Notes: generated by a model from the letters alone, not told the origin. Positions 6,557 to 13,479 are shown, counted from the first letter of the stretch. The stretch is 27,745 nucleotides of DNA from Streptomyces sp. NRRL F-525 (GCF_000716605.1 NZ_JNXE01000062.1:1-27745); one strand, 5' to 3'. A program made the numbers and translations.

Positions 6557-6599
6557 GCGGAACCTTCCTTGATATGTGCCACATAGAGGAAGGTTCCGC
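6557..6599 (+). promoter_or_regulatory. Hairpin masking the helicase Shine-Dalgarno sequence
   Basis: GCGGAACCTTCC (6557-6568) is the exact reverse complement of GGAAGGTTCCGC (6588-6599). Inside, TATGT (6573-6577) pairs with ACATA (6581-6585) around GCC. The right arm contains the GGAAGG ribosome binding site and ends at the base before ATG 6600. Folded mRNA would hide the site completely. It is likely a translational switch, for example opened by CspA, by the helicase itself, or by temperature or alternative folding. Confidence 0.75.
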
Positions 6600-8108
6600 A
6601 TGAACCGCACACGCACGAACGACCGCTTTGCCCGCACCCGCAATGGCAGCGCCTACGCAGGAAAAGGCGGCAGCCGCTACGGCTCACCGGCACCGCGCCC
6701 GCGCCGCTCCAGCGGGCCTGTCCGTTCCGGCGGTTACGGCCGCCGGAACGCCGCGATGCAGGGTGAGTTCGCGCTCCCGGAGACGATCACCCCCGCGCTG
6801 CCTGCTGTTGAGGGCTTCGCCGATCTCGACATGCCCGGGCAACTGCTGGCCGAACTCGGCAAGCAGGGTGTGAGGGCACCGTTCCCGATCCAGGGTGCGA
6901 CGCTGCCGAACACTCTGGCGGGCCGTGACGTCCTGGGCCGCGGGCGCACCGGTTCCGGCAAGACCCTCGCCTTCGGCCTCGCCCTGCTCGCCCGCACGGC
7001 GGGACAGCGTGCCGAGCCCCGCCAGCCGCTGGGACTGATCCTCGTACCGACACGTGAGCTGGCGCAGCAGGTGACCGACGCGCTCACTCCGTACGCCCGT
7101 TCCGTCAGGCTTCGGCTGGCCACGGTGGTGGGTGGGATGTCGATCGGCAGGCAGGCCGGCGCGCTGCGAGGCGGTGCCGAGGTCGTCGTCGCGACCCCGG
7201 GCCGGCTCAAGGACCTCATCGACCGTGGCGACTGCCGTCTGAACCAGGTGGGCATCACGGTGCTGGACGAGGCCGACCAGATGGCCGACATGGGCTTCAT
7301 GCCGCAGGTCACCGCACTGCTCGACCAGGTTCGTCCGGAGGGGCAGCGGATGCTGTTCTCCGCCACCTTGGACCGTAACGTCGACCTGCTGGTGCGCCGC
7401 TATCTCACCGACCCCGTCGTGCATTCGGTCGACCCGTCGGCCGGTGCGGTCACAACGATGGAGCACCACGTCCTGCACGTCCACGGCGCCGACAAGCACG
7501 CCGCCACGACCGAGATCGCCGCCCGCGAGGGCCGGGTGATCATGTTCCTGGACACCAAGCACGCCGTCGACCGGCTGACGCAGGACCTCCTCAACAGCGG
7601 GATCCGGGCCGCCGCGCTGCACGGCGGCAAGTCGCAGCCGCAGCGCACCCGCACACTCGCCCAGTTCAAGACGGGGCACGTCAGCGTGCTGGTGGCGACC
7701 AATGTTGCGGCGCGAGGCATTCACGTCGACCACCTCGACCTGGTCGTCAACGTCGACCCGCCGACCGACCACAAGGACTACCTCCACCGCGGCGGCCGTA
7801 CCGCCCGCGCCGGCGAGTCCGGCAGCGTCGTCACCCTCGTGACACCCGGCCAGCGTCGCGGCATGGTCCGCCTCATGTCGGACGCCGGGATCCGGCCGCA
7901 GATCACCGAGGTCCGCTCCGGTGAGGCTGAACTGAACCGCATCACCGGTGCCCAGGCTCCGTCCGGCATCCCGGTCGTCATCACCGCACCGGTGGCCGAA
8001 CGCCCCCAGCGCAGCGCCTCCTCCAGGGGCCGACGCCGCCCCTCCTCGGGGGCCCGGCGCGGGCCCGTACCAGTCCGTCGCCGGTGCGACGGCCTAGAAC
8101 CTTCGTGA
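6600..8108 (+). CDS. DEAD-box ATP-dependent RNA helicase
   Basis: The 502-residue enzyme unwinds short RNA duplexes and probably acts in cold adaptation or ribosome assembly. Motifs in order: Q-like F-A-D-L and FPIQ, motif I GRTGSGKT, Ia PTRELAQQ, Ib ATPGRL, II VLDEADQM (DEAD), III SATL, IV region IMFLDTKHAV, V VATNVAARGIHV, VI HRGGRTARAG. The N-terminus (about 55 residues) and C-terminus (about 40 residues, RGRRRPSSGARRGP) are Arg/Gly/Ser-rich, typical RNA-binding tails. ATG 6600 is preferred over GTG 6576 because GAGGAAGG lies 7 bases upstream; GTG 6576 falls in the loop of the leader hairpin. It is followed at 36 bases by a CBS-domain gene with its own good RBS, so the two are probably co-transcribed. 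Confidence 0.95.
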   Translation: MNRTRTNDRFARTRNGSAYAGKGGSRYGSPAPRPRRSSGPVRSGGYGRRNAAMQGEFALPETITPALPAVEGFADLDMPGQLLAELGKQGVRAPFPIQGATLPNTLAGRDVLGRGRTGSGKTLAFGLALLARTAGQRAEPRQPLGLILVPTRELAQQVTDALTPYARSVRLRLATVVGGMSIGRQAGALRGGAEVVVATPGRLKDLIDRGDCRLNQVGITVLDEADQMADMGFMPQVTALLDQVRPEGQRMLFSATLDRNVDLLVRRYLTDPVVHSVDPSAGAVTTMEHHVLHVHGADKHAATTEIAAREGRVIMFLDTKHAVDRLTQDLLNSGIRAAALHGGKSQPQRTRTLAQFKTGHVSVLVATNVAARGIHVDHLDLVVNVDPPTDHKDYLHRGGRTARAGESGSVVTLVTPGQRRGMVRLMSDAGIRPQITEVRSGEAELNRITGAQAPSGIPVVITAPVAERPQRSASSRGRRRPSSGARRGPVPVRRRCDGLEPS

Positions 8109-8144
8109 TCAGGAAGCTGACCCATATCTGCAAGGAGGCATCTT

Positions 8145-8552
8145 TTGACGCTGGTTGAGACGCAGCACCGCCCGGAGAACGCCAGCCCTGTGCACAAGGC
8201 ACCGGCTGAGGTCGTGGAGGCGGCCGGCCCGCAGGTCTGGGACGACATGAGCGTCGAGGTGGCGCTCTCCGTCATGACCGCCGCCCGCACGGGCCGACTG
8301 GTCGTCTGCGACCAGGACGGCCAGTGCACCGGCCTGGTCACCCGGACCGAACTCACCGCCGTGCGCGACAGCTCCGCCTACACGGACCGCGTCCGCCTGC
8401 GCGACATCCTCGGCGACCACCGGTCGTTCACGTCACCCGTGATGACGATGGCCGAAGCCGAGCACGCGATGCGCTCCCGTCGGCGGCTCGGTGCCCTGCC
8501 GGGGGCCGACGGGCAAAGCGGCGCCTTGGGCGTCCTCGCCCTCTCCCGCTGA
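8145..8552 (+). CDS. CBS-domain protein
   Basis: The 135-residue protein starts at TTG 8145, chosen for the AAGGAGG 6 bases before it. One CBS pair can be read: first part VWDDMSVEVALSVMTAARTG with RLVVCDQDGQCTGLVTRTEL, second part RSFTSPVMTMAEAEHAMRSR with a beta-strand GALGVLALSR. CBS pairs bind adenine nucleotides and sense energy state. The second half is shortened compared with a standard module. No catalytic domain is attached. It lies between the cold-shock helicase and a small conserved protein on the same strand, so a role in the same stress response is inferred. Confidence 0.75.
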   Translation: MTLVETQHRPENASPVHKAPAEVVEAAGPQVWDDMSVEVALSVMTAARTGRLVVCDQDGQCTGLVTRTELTAVRDSSAYTDRVRLRDILGDHRSFTSPVMTMAEAEHAMRSRRRLGALPGADGQSGALGVLALSR

Positions 8553-8601
8553 TCCCCCTCGCCCTGGCCGGACAGTTCTCCCCTTCTCCCTGTGAGGCCC
8601 C

Positions 8602-8910
8602 ATGCGCTGCGTCATCGCCCGTTTCCCCTTCGGACTCACCAAGAGCGGTGTACTGGAATCGATGAAGGGCATCAGGCCCGAGCAGGTCACGGGCGAGTCC
8701 GTGATCATCGGCCGCCGTCACTACCCCGTCAAGCAGGTCAGCCAGGTCATCACCCGCCAGGACCGCCGCGACTTCAGCGCCGACGAAGTCCGCCGGGCGA
8801 TGACCAAACTCGGCTTCACCTGCCGCCCCCTCCCCAGGACCGGACCCACAGGCGTCCTCGGCTCGCTCGGGCAGGCTTCCGCGATGCTCGGCACTCCCAT
8901 GTCCGTCTGA
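8602..8910 (+). CDS. Small conserved hypothetical protein (cold-shock cluster)
   Basis: The 102-residue product starts MRCVIARFPFGLTKSGVLES and contains YPVKQVSQVITRQDRRDFSA then DEVRRAMTKLGFTCR. It is basic and soluble. The layout resembles small SCO-type proteins found after cold-shock helicases in Streptomyces, but I do not know a function. Basic charge and location beside RNA-handling genes would fit nucleic acid binding; that is inference. It starts 49 bases after the CBS gene and is closed by a strong hairpin, so it is probably the last gene of the helicase unit. Confidence 0.6.
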   Translation: MRCVIARFPFGLTKSGVLESMKGIRPEQVTGESVIIGRRHYPVKQVSQVITRQDRRDFSADEVRRAMTKLGFTCRPLPRTGPTGVLGSLGQASAMLGTPMSV

Positions 8911-8944
8911 CCGACGCGACAGGCACGCACCGGCACCTGAACAT

Positions 8945-8982
8945 CAGTGGGCCCGGCCGACGCAAGTCGGCCGGGCCCACTG
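8945..8982. terminator. Bidirectional terminator, 17-bp perfect stem with GCAA loop
   Basis: CAGTGGGCCCGGCCGAC (8945-8961) pairs perfectly with 8966-8982 around a GCAA tetraloop (GNRA type). It lies between the end of the rightward gene at 8910 and the end of the leftward gene at 9026, so it can serve both. Confidence 0.85.
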
Positions 8983-9025
8983 CGTGCGACGGGATGCCGT
9001 CGCCGTGGTTCCTCAGCGTCCGGAA

Positions 9026-9385
9026 TCAGTGGTCGAAATAGCTGAAGTCGCCCACGGTCCAGGCGCTGACGTCGTCGATCGCAACCCGGTACATCCCGCC
9101 CGTCTCCGGGATCCCCACCGTGCCCTGAAGAATTCGGGCGACGTGGAAGTGCAGATGAGTGGGCGGCCCGTCCTCCTTCGCGGGAGTGTCGAACACGGCG
9201 GAGAACTCTCCCAGACGCGCGGAATCCGTCAGCACCTCCGACACCCTCCGCCTCCACACGGCTTCGGGAGCCAGTCGGCCGGTGATGACAGCGCCGCCGG
9301 TGACCACGGTCAGGGACATCTGGTTGCTCTGCCCGGACTCCACCACGGTGGCGATGTCAACGAGCAGTTCGTCAGGCTTCGGCAT
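9026..9385 (-). CDS. Hypothetical protein, possibly GvpU-like
   Basis: The 119-residue product reads QSNQMSLTVVTGGAVITGRL in its first half. A beta-strand pair of the form S-L-T-V-x-x-G-G-x-x-I-x-G-R-L is the hallmark of the gas-vesicle accessory protein GvpU family, in which it starts a short alpha/beta domain. The rest (ARILQGTVGIPETGGMYRVA, then IDDVSAWTVGDFSYFDH) is a beta-rich tail. No other gas vesicle gene is in the window, so the name would not imply gas vesicles. It lies 46 bases downstream of an RsbW-like ATPase on the same strand, so the two may be co-transcribed. Start ATG 9385 has no clear RBS. Confidence 0.5.
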   Translation of the reverse strand: MPKPDELLVDIATVVESGQSNQMSLTVVTGGAVITGRLAPEAVWRRRVSEVLTDSARLGEFSAVFDTPAKEDGPPTHLHFHVARILQGTVGIPETGGMYRVAIDDVSAWTVGDFSYFDH

Positions 9386-9431
9386 GGGGCAGATTCTATT
9401 TGCCGGCCATCCGGTTGCTTCAGCGGTGGCG

Positions 9432-9821
9432 TTACCGGACGAGGAGGGCGCTCACGGTCTTGCCGCCGGCCGCCCGGCGGGTCACGGCAGTGGTGCGGGC
9501 GAGGCAGTCGACCATGGGCCAGCCGAAGCCTCCCGTGCCGCCGTTCAGATCGGAGGCGCGCATGCGCAGCGCTTTCGGGCTGTCGCGGTGCACGGACACC
9601 TCGATGCTGTCCGGGTGCGCGGTCACCGCCAGGGTGCAGGTGCCGCTGCCGTGGCGCAGGGCGTTGGCGATGGGCTCCGAGACGACCAGGACCACGGCGC
9701 CGGCCCCCTCGGCCGCGATCGGACGTAGGAGACCTCCCAGGAAGTCCCGAGCGCATTCGCGTGCACCGGCTACGGAGGTCGCGGAGCGAACGGTCGCGAC
9801 GTTGACGCTCACTGCGTTCAT
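9432..9821 (-). CDS. RsbW/SpoIIAB-like ATP-binding regulator (HATPase_c_2)
   Basis: The 129-residue protein has the GHKL ATPase layout seen in anti-sigma factors: N-box LVVSEPIANALRHGSG, with the conserved Glu, Asn and His-Gly, then a strand and the G1/G2-type loop DLNGGTGGFGWPMVDCLA. Such proteins, very numerous in Streptomyces, bind ATP and act as serine kinases or anti-sigma factors on partner switches. GGAGG lies 4 bases before ATG 9821. No sigma factor or anti-anti-sigma gene is next to it. The N-box Glu-Pro instead of the more usual Glu-Leu is a mild deviation. Target unknown. Confidence 0.8.
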   Translation of the reverse strand: MNAVSVNVATVRSATSVAGARECARDFLGGLLRPIAAEGAGAVVLVVSEPIANALRHGSGTCTLAVTAHPDSIEVSVHRDSPKALRMRASDLNGGTGGFGWPMVDCLARTTAVTRRAAGGKTVSALLVR

Positions 9822-9989
9822 CAGGCCTCCCCGGTCTCTGGATCGTCGATGTCTGGTTCTGCCTGCCGTGCCTCGTTTCCCCGCATGTGACCCGTCAACC
9901 AGGCGGTGACAACCCTTCCTCCCGCGCTGGTCACTGTTCGAACCCGATTTCCTCTCTGTCGAACACGCGGAAATCTGTCTTTGTCAGAG

Positions 9990-10019
9990 TAGACATTGCC
10001 CTTGGGGCGTGGTTAAGGT
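9990..10019 (+). promoter_or_regulatory. Candidate promoter for the 10026-10667 transcript
   Basis: TAGACA (9990-9995) and TAAGGT (10014-10019) are 18 bases apart. Both hexamers keep the most conserved positions. No downstream protein gene begins within 650 bases, so it would drive a non-coding RNA or a very long leader. Confidence 0.35.
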
Positions 10020-10025
10020 TCTCTC

Positions 10026-10667
10026 GTAGCCCAGAGAGACAGCAGGGCCCGGCAGACACGAACTGCCGGGCAGAGCAGTATCCGCAGGTGCAGTTCGCAA
10101 GACGGTGCGGTGGTGGAGTCGCGAAGCCAGAGCAGTTGCAGGACGGCGACGCGGCTGGCGACCGTACCGGGTGGCCCGAAGCGATCAGGGGCCGCCGTGG
10201 CAGTACCCGTAAGGGAGGTTCGCGGTACCCAGCAGTGAAGTCAGTGAGCGGTACCTCGGTGAAGGCGTCGGCTGCGGACGCGCGCACCGGGAGGTTCGGC
10301 AGTGGGGTTCCAAGCCAGGGAAGACGCAGGACGGGCGACGGGGCTGGCTGCCGAAGAGCGGCGCTGTCACAGGCCGCTGAGCAGTGTGCATCACCAACAG
10401 TGCGCAGTACCCCAGTTGTAAGCAGTTGATCCCAGAGGGAAGAACGGAGGAGCCGAGCGCCATCAGGATCGCCCGGGCCGACATCTTGAACCCGGGTACC
10501 GCAGGACATCGATAGTGAGGTGGTCTCCGGTCAAGCAACCGCGATCACAGCACCCCCGACGGCATTCAGGTCGGGGCTGCGGAAACAGAGGGCCGGTGCC
10601 CCAACAGGGCCGGCAGATGGTGTAGGAGTTCCTTCGGGGCCTTGGTGCCGTACGGCACCAAGGCCCC
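10026..10667 (+). ncRNA. Candidate long structured RNA or long leader of the MerR gene
   Basis: There is no credible protein gene on either strand between 9822 and 10693. The plus strand is purine-skewed, with many AGCAG/GCAG repeats and GNRA-like or GAA loops. Hairpins that can be read directly include 10047-10071 (9 bp), 10170-10196 (8 bp with one wobble), 10357-10378 (6 bp), 10554-10576 (7 bp) and the palindrome at 10636-10667, which could be its terminator. A promoter-like pair precedes it. No known class (RNase P, tmRNA, 6S, group II intron) was recognised. Both ends are estimates. It could instead be a 5' leader of the MerR gene with an internal terminator. Confidence 0.4.
10636..10667. 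terminator. 32-bp perfect palindrome upstream of MerR gene
   Basis: GGGGCCTTGGTGCCGT is followed immediately by its reverse complement. As RNA it folds into a stem of 14 pairs with a four-base loop. It ends 26 bases before the MerR start. It may terminate the upstream transcript, or be a binding site for a symmetric regulator, including the MerR product itself. Confidence 0.6.
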
Positions 10668-10693
10668 TCGACTCGTTCCATGGAGAGGTGCAA

Positions 10694-11032
10694 ATGACAG
10701 CAGACGACTTGTTCGGCCGTATCGACGACGAGGACTACCCCGCCTACACGATGGGCCGGGCCGCCGAGCTCCTCGGCACCACCCAGGGCTTCCTGCGCGC
10801 CATCGGCGAAGCCCGCCTCATCACCCCGCTCCGCTCCGAGGGCGGACACCGCCGCTACTCCCGCTACCAGCTGCGCATCGCCGCCCGCGCCCGGGAACTG
10901 GTCGACCACGGCACGTCCGTCGAGGCCGCCTGCCGCATCATCGTCCTCGAAGACCAGCTCGAAGAAGCCCAGCGCATCAACGCCGAATACCGCCGTGCCG
11001 CCGAAGCGGCGAACCCGAGGCCCACGGCCTGA
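10694..11032 (+). CDS. MerR-family transcriptional regulator
   Basis: The 112-residue protein has an N-terminal winged helix: YTMGRAAELLGTTQGFLRAI is the helix-turn-helix (about residues 17-36), and LRSEGGHRRYSRYQL the wing with the G-x-R-R-Y-S motif of MerR proteins. The rest is a dimerisation helix, VEAACRIIVLEDQLEEAQRI. There is no separate ligand domain or conserved metal-binding cysteine, so this is a short MerR type. ATG 10694 has GGAGAGG 5 bases upstream. It follows a long gene-less stretch and a perfect palindrome, and a C-terminal fragment of a close relative lies at 3066-3165. Its targets may include the neighbouring stress genes, which is inference. Confidence 0.88.
   Translation: MTADDLFGRIDDEDYPAYTMGRAAELLGTTQGFLRAIGEARLITPLRSEGGHRRYSRYQLRIAARARELVDHGTSVEAACRIIVLEDQLEEAQRINAEYRRAAEAANPRPTA
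10944..10981 (+). repeat. Direct repeat copy 2 (inside intact MerR gene)
   Basis: Second copy of the 38-base repeat, within codons for VLEDQLEEAQRIN of the intact MerR gene. It differs from copy 1 at one position. The surrounding protein sequence is similar but DNA identity falls off outside the repeat, so the two genes are diverged paralogues or alleles rather than a very recent duplication. Confidence 0.7.
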
Positions 11033-11042
11033 GACACAGGTC

Positions 11043-11060
11043 TGCCCGCATCGGCGGGCA
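11043..11060. terminator. Short hairpin after MerR gene
   Basis: TGCCCGC pairs with GCGGGCA around ATCG, 10 bases after the stop. Seven G/C-rich pairs without a T-run; a modest terminator. The next 230 bases up to the quinone reductase stop hold nothing recognisable. Confidence 0.55.
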
Positions 11061-11294
11061 ACCACGTACAACCGGTCTTGGTATTGGCGTGATCCCTTTC
11101 CGTGGTGCCGCAGTGTGTGGGCGTGGAGAGTCTGCGTCAGCTGTCGTGGTTCAAAGTTCCCCCTAAGTCCCCGCCGCCGCAGTGGCCGTGCTGCCTGTTG
11201 CCCGAACCGCGCCCGACCCGCAGGCTTCCACCCCGCCCGCACCGCCCTCACGCTCGACTGCGAGGGGGGATGAGGAGGTCACGCCGGAGATTCT

Positions 11295-12275
11295 TTACTG
11301 GGGCGTGTCGATCAGGACGCGCCCGCGACCGCCGGCGTCGATGCGGTCGTGGGCCTTGGCGATGTCGGCGAGCGGGAAGCGGTCCCCGACATCGATGGTG
11401 AGGGCGCCGACGGCGGCCGCTGCGGTGAGGTCGCGGGCGGCCTGGCGCCTGGCCTGGCCGGGGAAGTCGTCGCTGCCGAGCAGGCGCAGGGTGACGTTGT
11501 TGAACAGCAGGATCCAGAACGGGATCTCGGTGCGGTCGTCGCGGGTGGCGTAGGCGGCGATGACCGCGCCGTTCGCGGCGACGGCGTCGTCCAGGTCGGC
11601 GTTGTCAGACAGGGCAACCTCGATGATCCGGTCCACGCCGTCGGGTGCGTGGGCGCGGATCGCGGCGGCGGGGTCGCCTGAGTCGAGGGCGACGGCGTGG
11701 GAGACGACCGCGGGATCGATGCGGTTCAGTTCGGTGCTGCGGCGGACGGTGCCGATGACCGTGGCGCCGCCCCAGCGGGCGAGTTGGGCGACCAGTGAGC
11801 CGACCCCGCCGAGGACGCCGTTGACCAGCACCAGTTTGCCGTCGACCGGACCGTCGGCGAAGACCGTGCGGTGCGCGGTGATACCGGGAATGCCCAGGCT
11901 CGCGCCGAGATCGTCGGACAGGTGGTCGGGCAGGGGGACGGCGAGGTCGCCGGGGACGACGGTGTACTGGGCGGCGGTGCCGAAGGGGCGGTAGGACTGG
12001 GCGCCGTACACCCACACGCGCGTCCCAACGCGGCGCGCGTCGACGCCGTCGCCCACGGCGTCGACGATGCCGGCGGCGTCGCTGTGCGGGATCACCCGCG
12101 GATAGGGCATGGCCGAGCCGGTCCAGCCCCGGCGCTTCTTGGTGTCGCCGGGGTTGGCGCCGGAGACGGTGACGCGGACACGGACCTCACCGGGGCCGGG
12201 GGTGGGGTCGGGCAGCTCACCGAACTGGAGCACTTCGGTGGCCGGGCCCTGCTGGTCGTACCAGGACGCAAGCAT
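11295..12275 (-). CDS. NADPH:quinone oxidoreductase (zinc-free MDR family)
   Basis: The 326-residue enzyme probably reduces quinones or enones with NADPH. The N-terminal GroES-like domain has the signature PGPGEVRVRVTVSGANPGDT and HSDAAGIVDAVGDGV. The Rossmann domain begins about residue 145 with KLVLVNGVLGGVGSLVAQLA, a G-x-L-G-G-V-G nucleotide loop in place of the more usual A-A-G-G-V-G. The cysteine and histidine ligands of zinc alcohol dehydrogenases are missing, as expected for the quinone reductase branch. ATG 12275 is two bases after the PadR stop, with AAGGA upstream, so the two genes form one operon (padR first). Expression should follow PadR and its 38-bp operator. Confidence 0.9.
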   Translation of the reverse strand: MLASWYDQQGPATEVLQFGELPDPTPGPGEVRVRVTVSGANPGDTKKRRGWTGSAMPYPRVIPHSDAAGIVDAVGDGVDARRVGTRVWVYGAQSYRPFGTAAQYTVVPGDLAVPLPDHLSDDLGASLGIPGITAHRTVFADGPVDGKLVLVNGVLGGVGSLVAQLARWGGATVIGTVRRSTELNRIDPAVVSHAVALDSGDPAAAIRAHAPDGVDRIIEVALSDNADLDDAVAANGAVIAAYATRDDRTEIPFWILLFNNVTLRLLGSDDFPGQARRQAARDLTAAAAVGALTIDVGDRFPLADIAKAHDRIDAGGRGRVLIDTPQ

Positions 12276-12277
12276 GG

Positions 12278-12853
12278 TCAGTCCTTCCGATCACGGGTGT
12301 GGGTCTGCGGGTGTGGCTGTTCGTCCGCTGCTGGGCTGCCGTCGCCGTCCAGGATCTCGTGGAGCCAGGCGCGTTCGGCGCTGCTGGTGGCGCGGGCGGT
12401 GAGCAGCATGCCGCGCCGGTAAGGGTCGGTGACTTGCTCGGCGCGCAGCGGGGTGTCGCCGTCGTAGAAGAAGCTGGCGGGAGCCTCCAGGAAGTCCAGG
12501 CGGCGACGCAGCACGGCGTGCTGCTCGGCGCTGTCGGGCAGCAGTGAGAGGAACGCCAGGATCGTGAACCAGCGGGAGAAGTCGGTGAGCTCGTGCTCGG
12601 CAGGTTCCCGCAGCCGCCGCAGCATGTCCTCGCGTCCCGCCGCGGTCAGATTCAGCACGTACCGGCCGCCGCCCGCCTCTGGTGCGGGGCGCCGTTCGAT
12701 CAGCCCGGCCTTCGTCAGCCGGTTGATCGCCGGGTAGAGGGTGCCGTCGCTGACCGGACGGCTGTAGCCGGTCAGGTGCGTGATGCGGCGGCGCAGCCCG
12801 TGACCGGGCAGGGGGCCCGCGGCGAGGAAGCCGAGTATCGCGAGTTCAAGCAT
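12278..12853 (-). CDS. PadR-family repressor
   Basis: The 191-residue protein carries the PadR winged helix: MLELAILGFLAAGPLPGHGL, then RPVSDGTLYPAINRLTKAGL and a wing with YVLNLTAAGRE. The motif S-x-G-T-L-Y-P-x-x-x-R-L is diagnostic. The C-terminal half (from about residue 90) is a helical Vir-like dimerisation domain. It starts at ATG 12853, 11 bases from a perfect 38-bp palindrome, so it is presumably autoregulated. It is translationally close to the quinone oxidoreductase gene, suggesting it senses a phenolic or quinone compound. Ligand is not known. Confidence 0.9.
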   Translation of the reverse strand: MLELAILGFLAAGPLPGHGLRRRITHLTGYSRPVSDGTLYPAINRLTKAGLIERRPAPEAGGGRYVLNLTAAGREDMLRRLREPAEHELTDFSRWFTILAFLSLLPDSAEQHAVLRRRLDFLEAPASFFYDGDTPLRAEQVTDPYRRGMLLTARATSSAERAWLHEILDGDGSPAADEQPHPQTHTRDRKD

Positions 12854-12864
12854 GACTACAGGGT

Positions 12865-12902
12865 CTCACATCGAAACGATGTCAACATCGTTTCGATGTG
12901 AG
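12865..12902. promoter_or_regulatory. PadR operator: nested 38-bp perfect inverted repeat
   Basis: Two 18-base arms are perfectly complementary with a CA spacer. Each arm holds its own palindrome, ACATCG-AAA-CGATGT and ACATCG-TTT-CGATGT. On the minus strand a TTGACA sits at the centre (12886-12881), so a repressor here would cover the -35 box of padR. Confidence 0.75.
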
Positions 12903-13018
12903 GTGAAGAAGGAGGCACCTTCTCCGTACCGCCTGCAAGACCAGCCCGGGCGGGAAGCCCGCCCGGCCGTACAAGGAAGAGGATCACGACTGCCGCCATC
13001 CCCCCAGGCCCATGCCCC

Positions 13019-13340
13019 TCCACCGACGGCACAAAGATCGGCGTCACGGTCACCGGCCAGGGCTGCCCTCTGGTCGTCTCCCCCGGCGACCACAGCGCGC
13101 ACACCATCCAGCAGGAGGCCGACAACATTGCCGCCGTCGGCGGCGATGCCATCACCCCCTTCGAGAAGGCCGTCCAGGCAGGCAACCTTCGAGCAGACCC
13201 TCACCCCCGGGCTGCGGAACTTCCTGAAGTTCCCCGACGAGGCCATCGACGGTATCGCCGCCCGCCTGGCGCCCGACGAACTCCTCGACGAGGGCATCCG
13301 CAACGCCCTCACCCTGCTCGGCGTGCAGGCTTCACGCTGA
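13019..13340 (+). pseudogene. Alpha/beta-hydrolase-like gene, deleted and frameshifted
   Basis: The first frame reads STDGTKIGVTVTGQGCPLVV then SPGDHS, a typical start of alpha/beta hydrolases, followed by TIQQEADNIAAVGGDAITPF. The catalytic Ser (G-x-S-x-G) and most of the fold are missing between these parts. At about 13186 an extra C shifts the frame: the second frame continues FEQTLTPGLRNFLKFPDEAI and ends NALTLLGVQASR at 13340. Removing one base restores a continuous reading through AVQAGN-FEQTL. No start codon with RBS is found in frame. The gene is not functional; family of the second part is less sure than of the first. Confidence 0.5.
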
Positions 13341-13479
13341 CGCGGCGCGGCACCACGCGGCAGCCTCGACAAGCCGCTCCACACCAGCCCCGGCGGAGCG
13401 CCTGCCGCTTCCGGGGCCTCCTCGCCCTCCGCCGCCAGCGCAAAGAACTGCATCACCCTCAGACCGGGCGCCGGGTGAC

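Noticed and set aside
6684..7787. 367-codon minus-strand frame across the helicase gene
   Set aside because: The plus strand carries all DEAD-box motifs; the minus frame has none.
10047..10071. 9-bp hairpin considered as an intrinsic terminator of an upstream plus-strand gene
   Set aside because: The genes immediately to the left run leftward, and the hairpin lies just downstream of a promoter-like pair, so it is better seen as part of the candidate RNA.
9887..10429. 180-codon plus-strand frame in the gene-less stretch, and a 192-codon minus-strand frame at 9931-10509
   Set aside because: Both are Arg/Ser/Pro/Cys-rich without motifs, start without RBS, and cover the same hairpin-rich DNA; high G+C leaves many frames open by chance.
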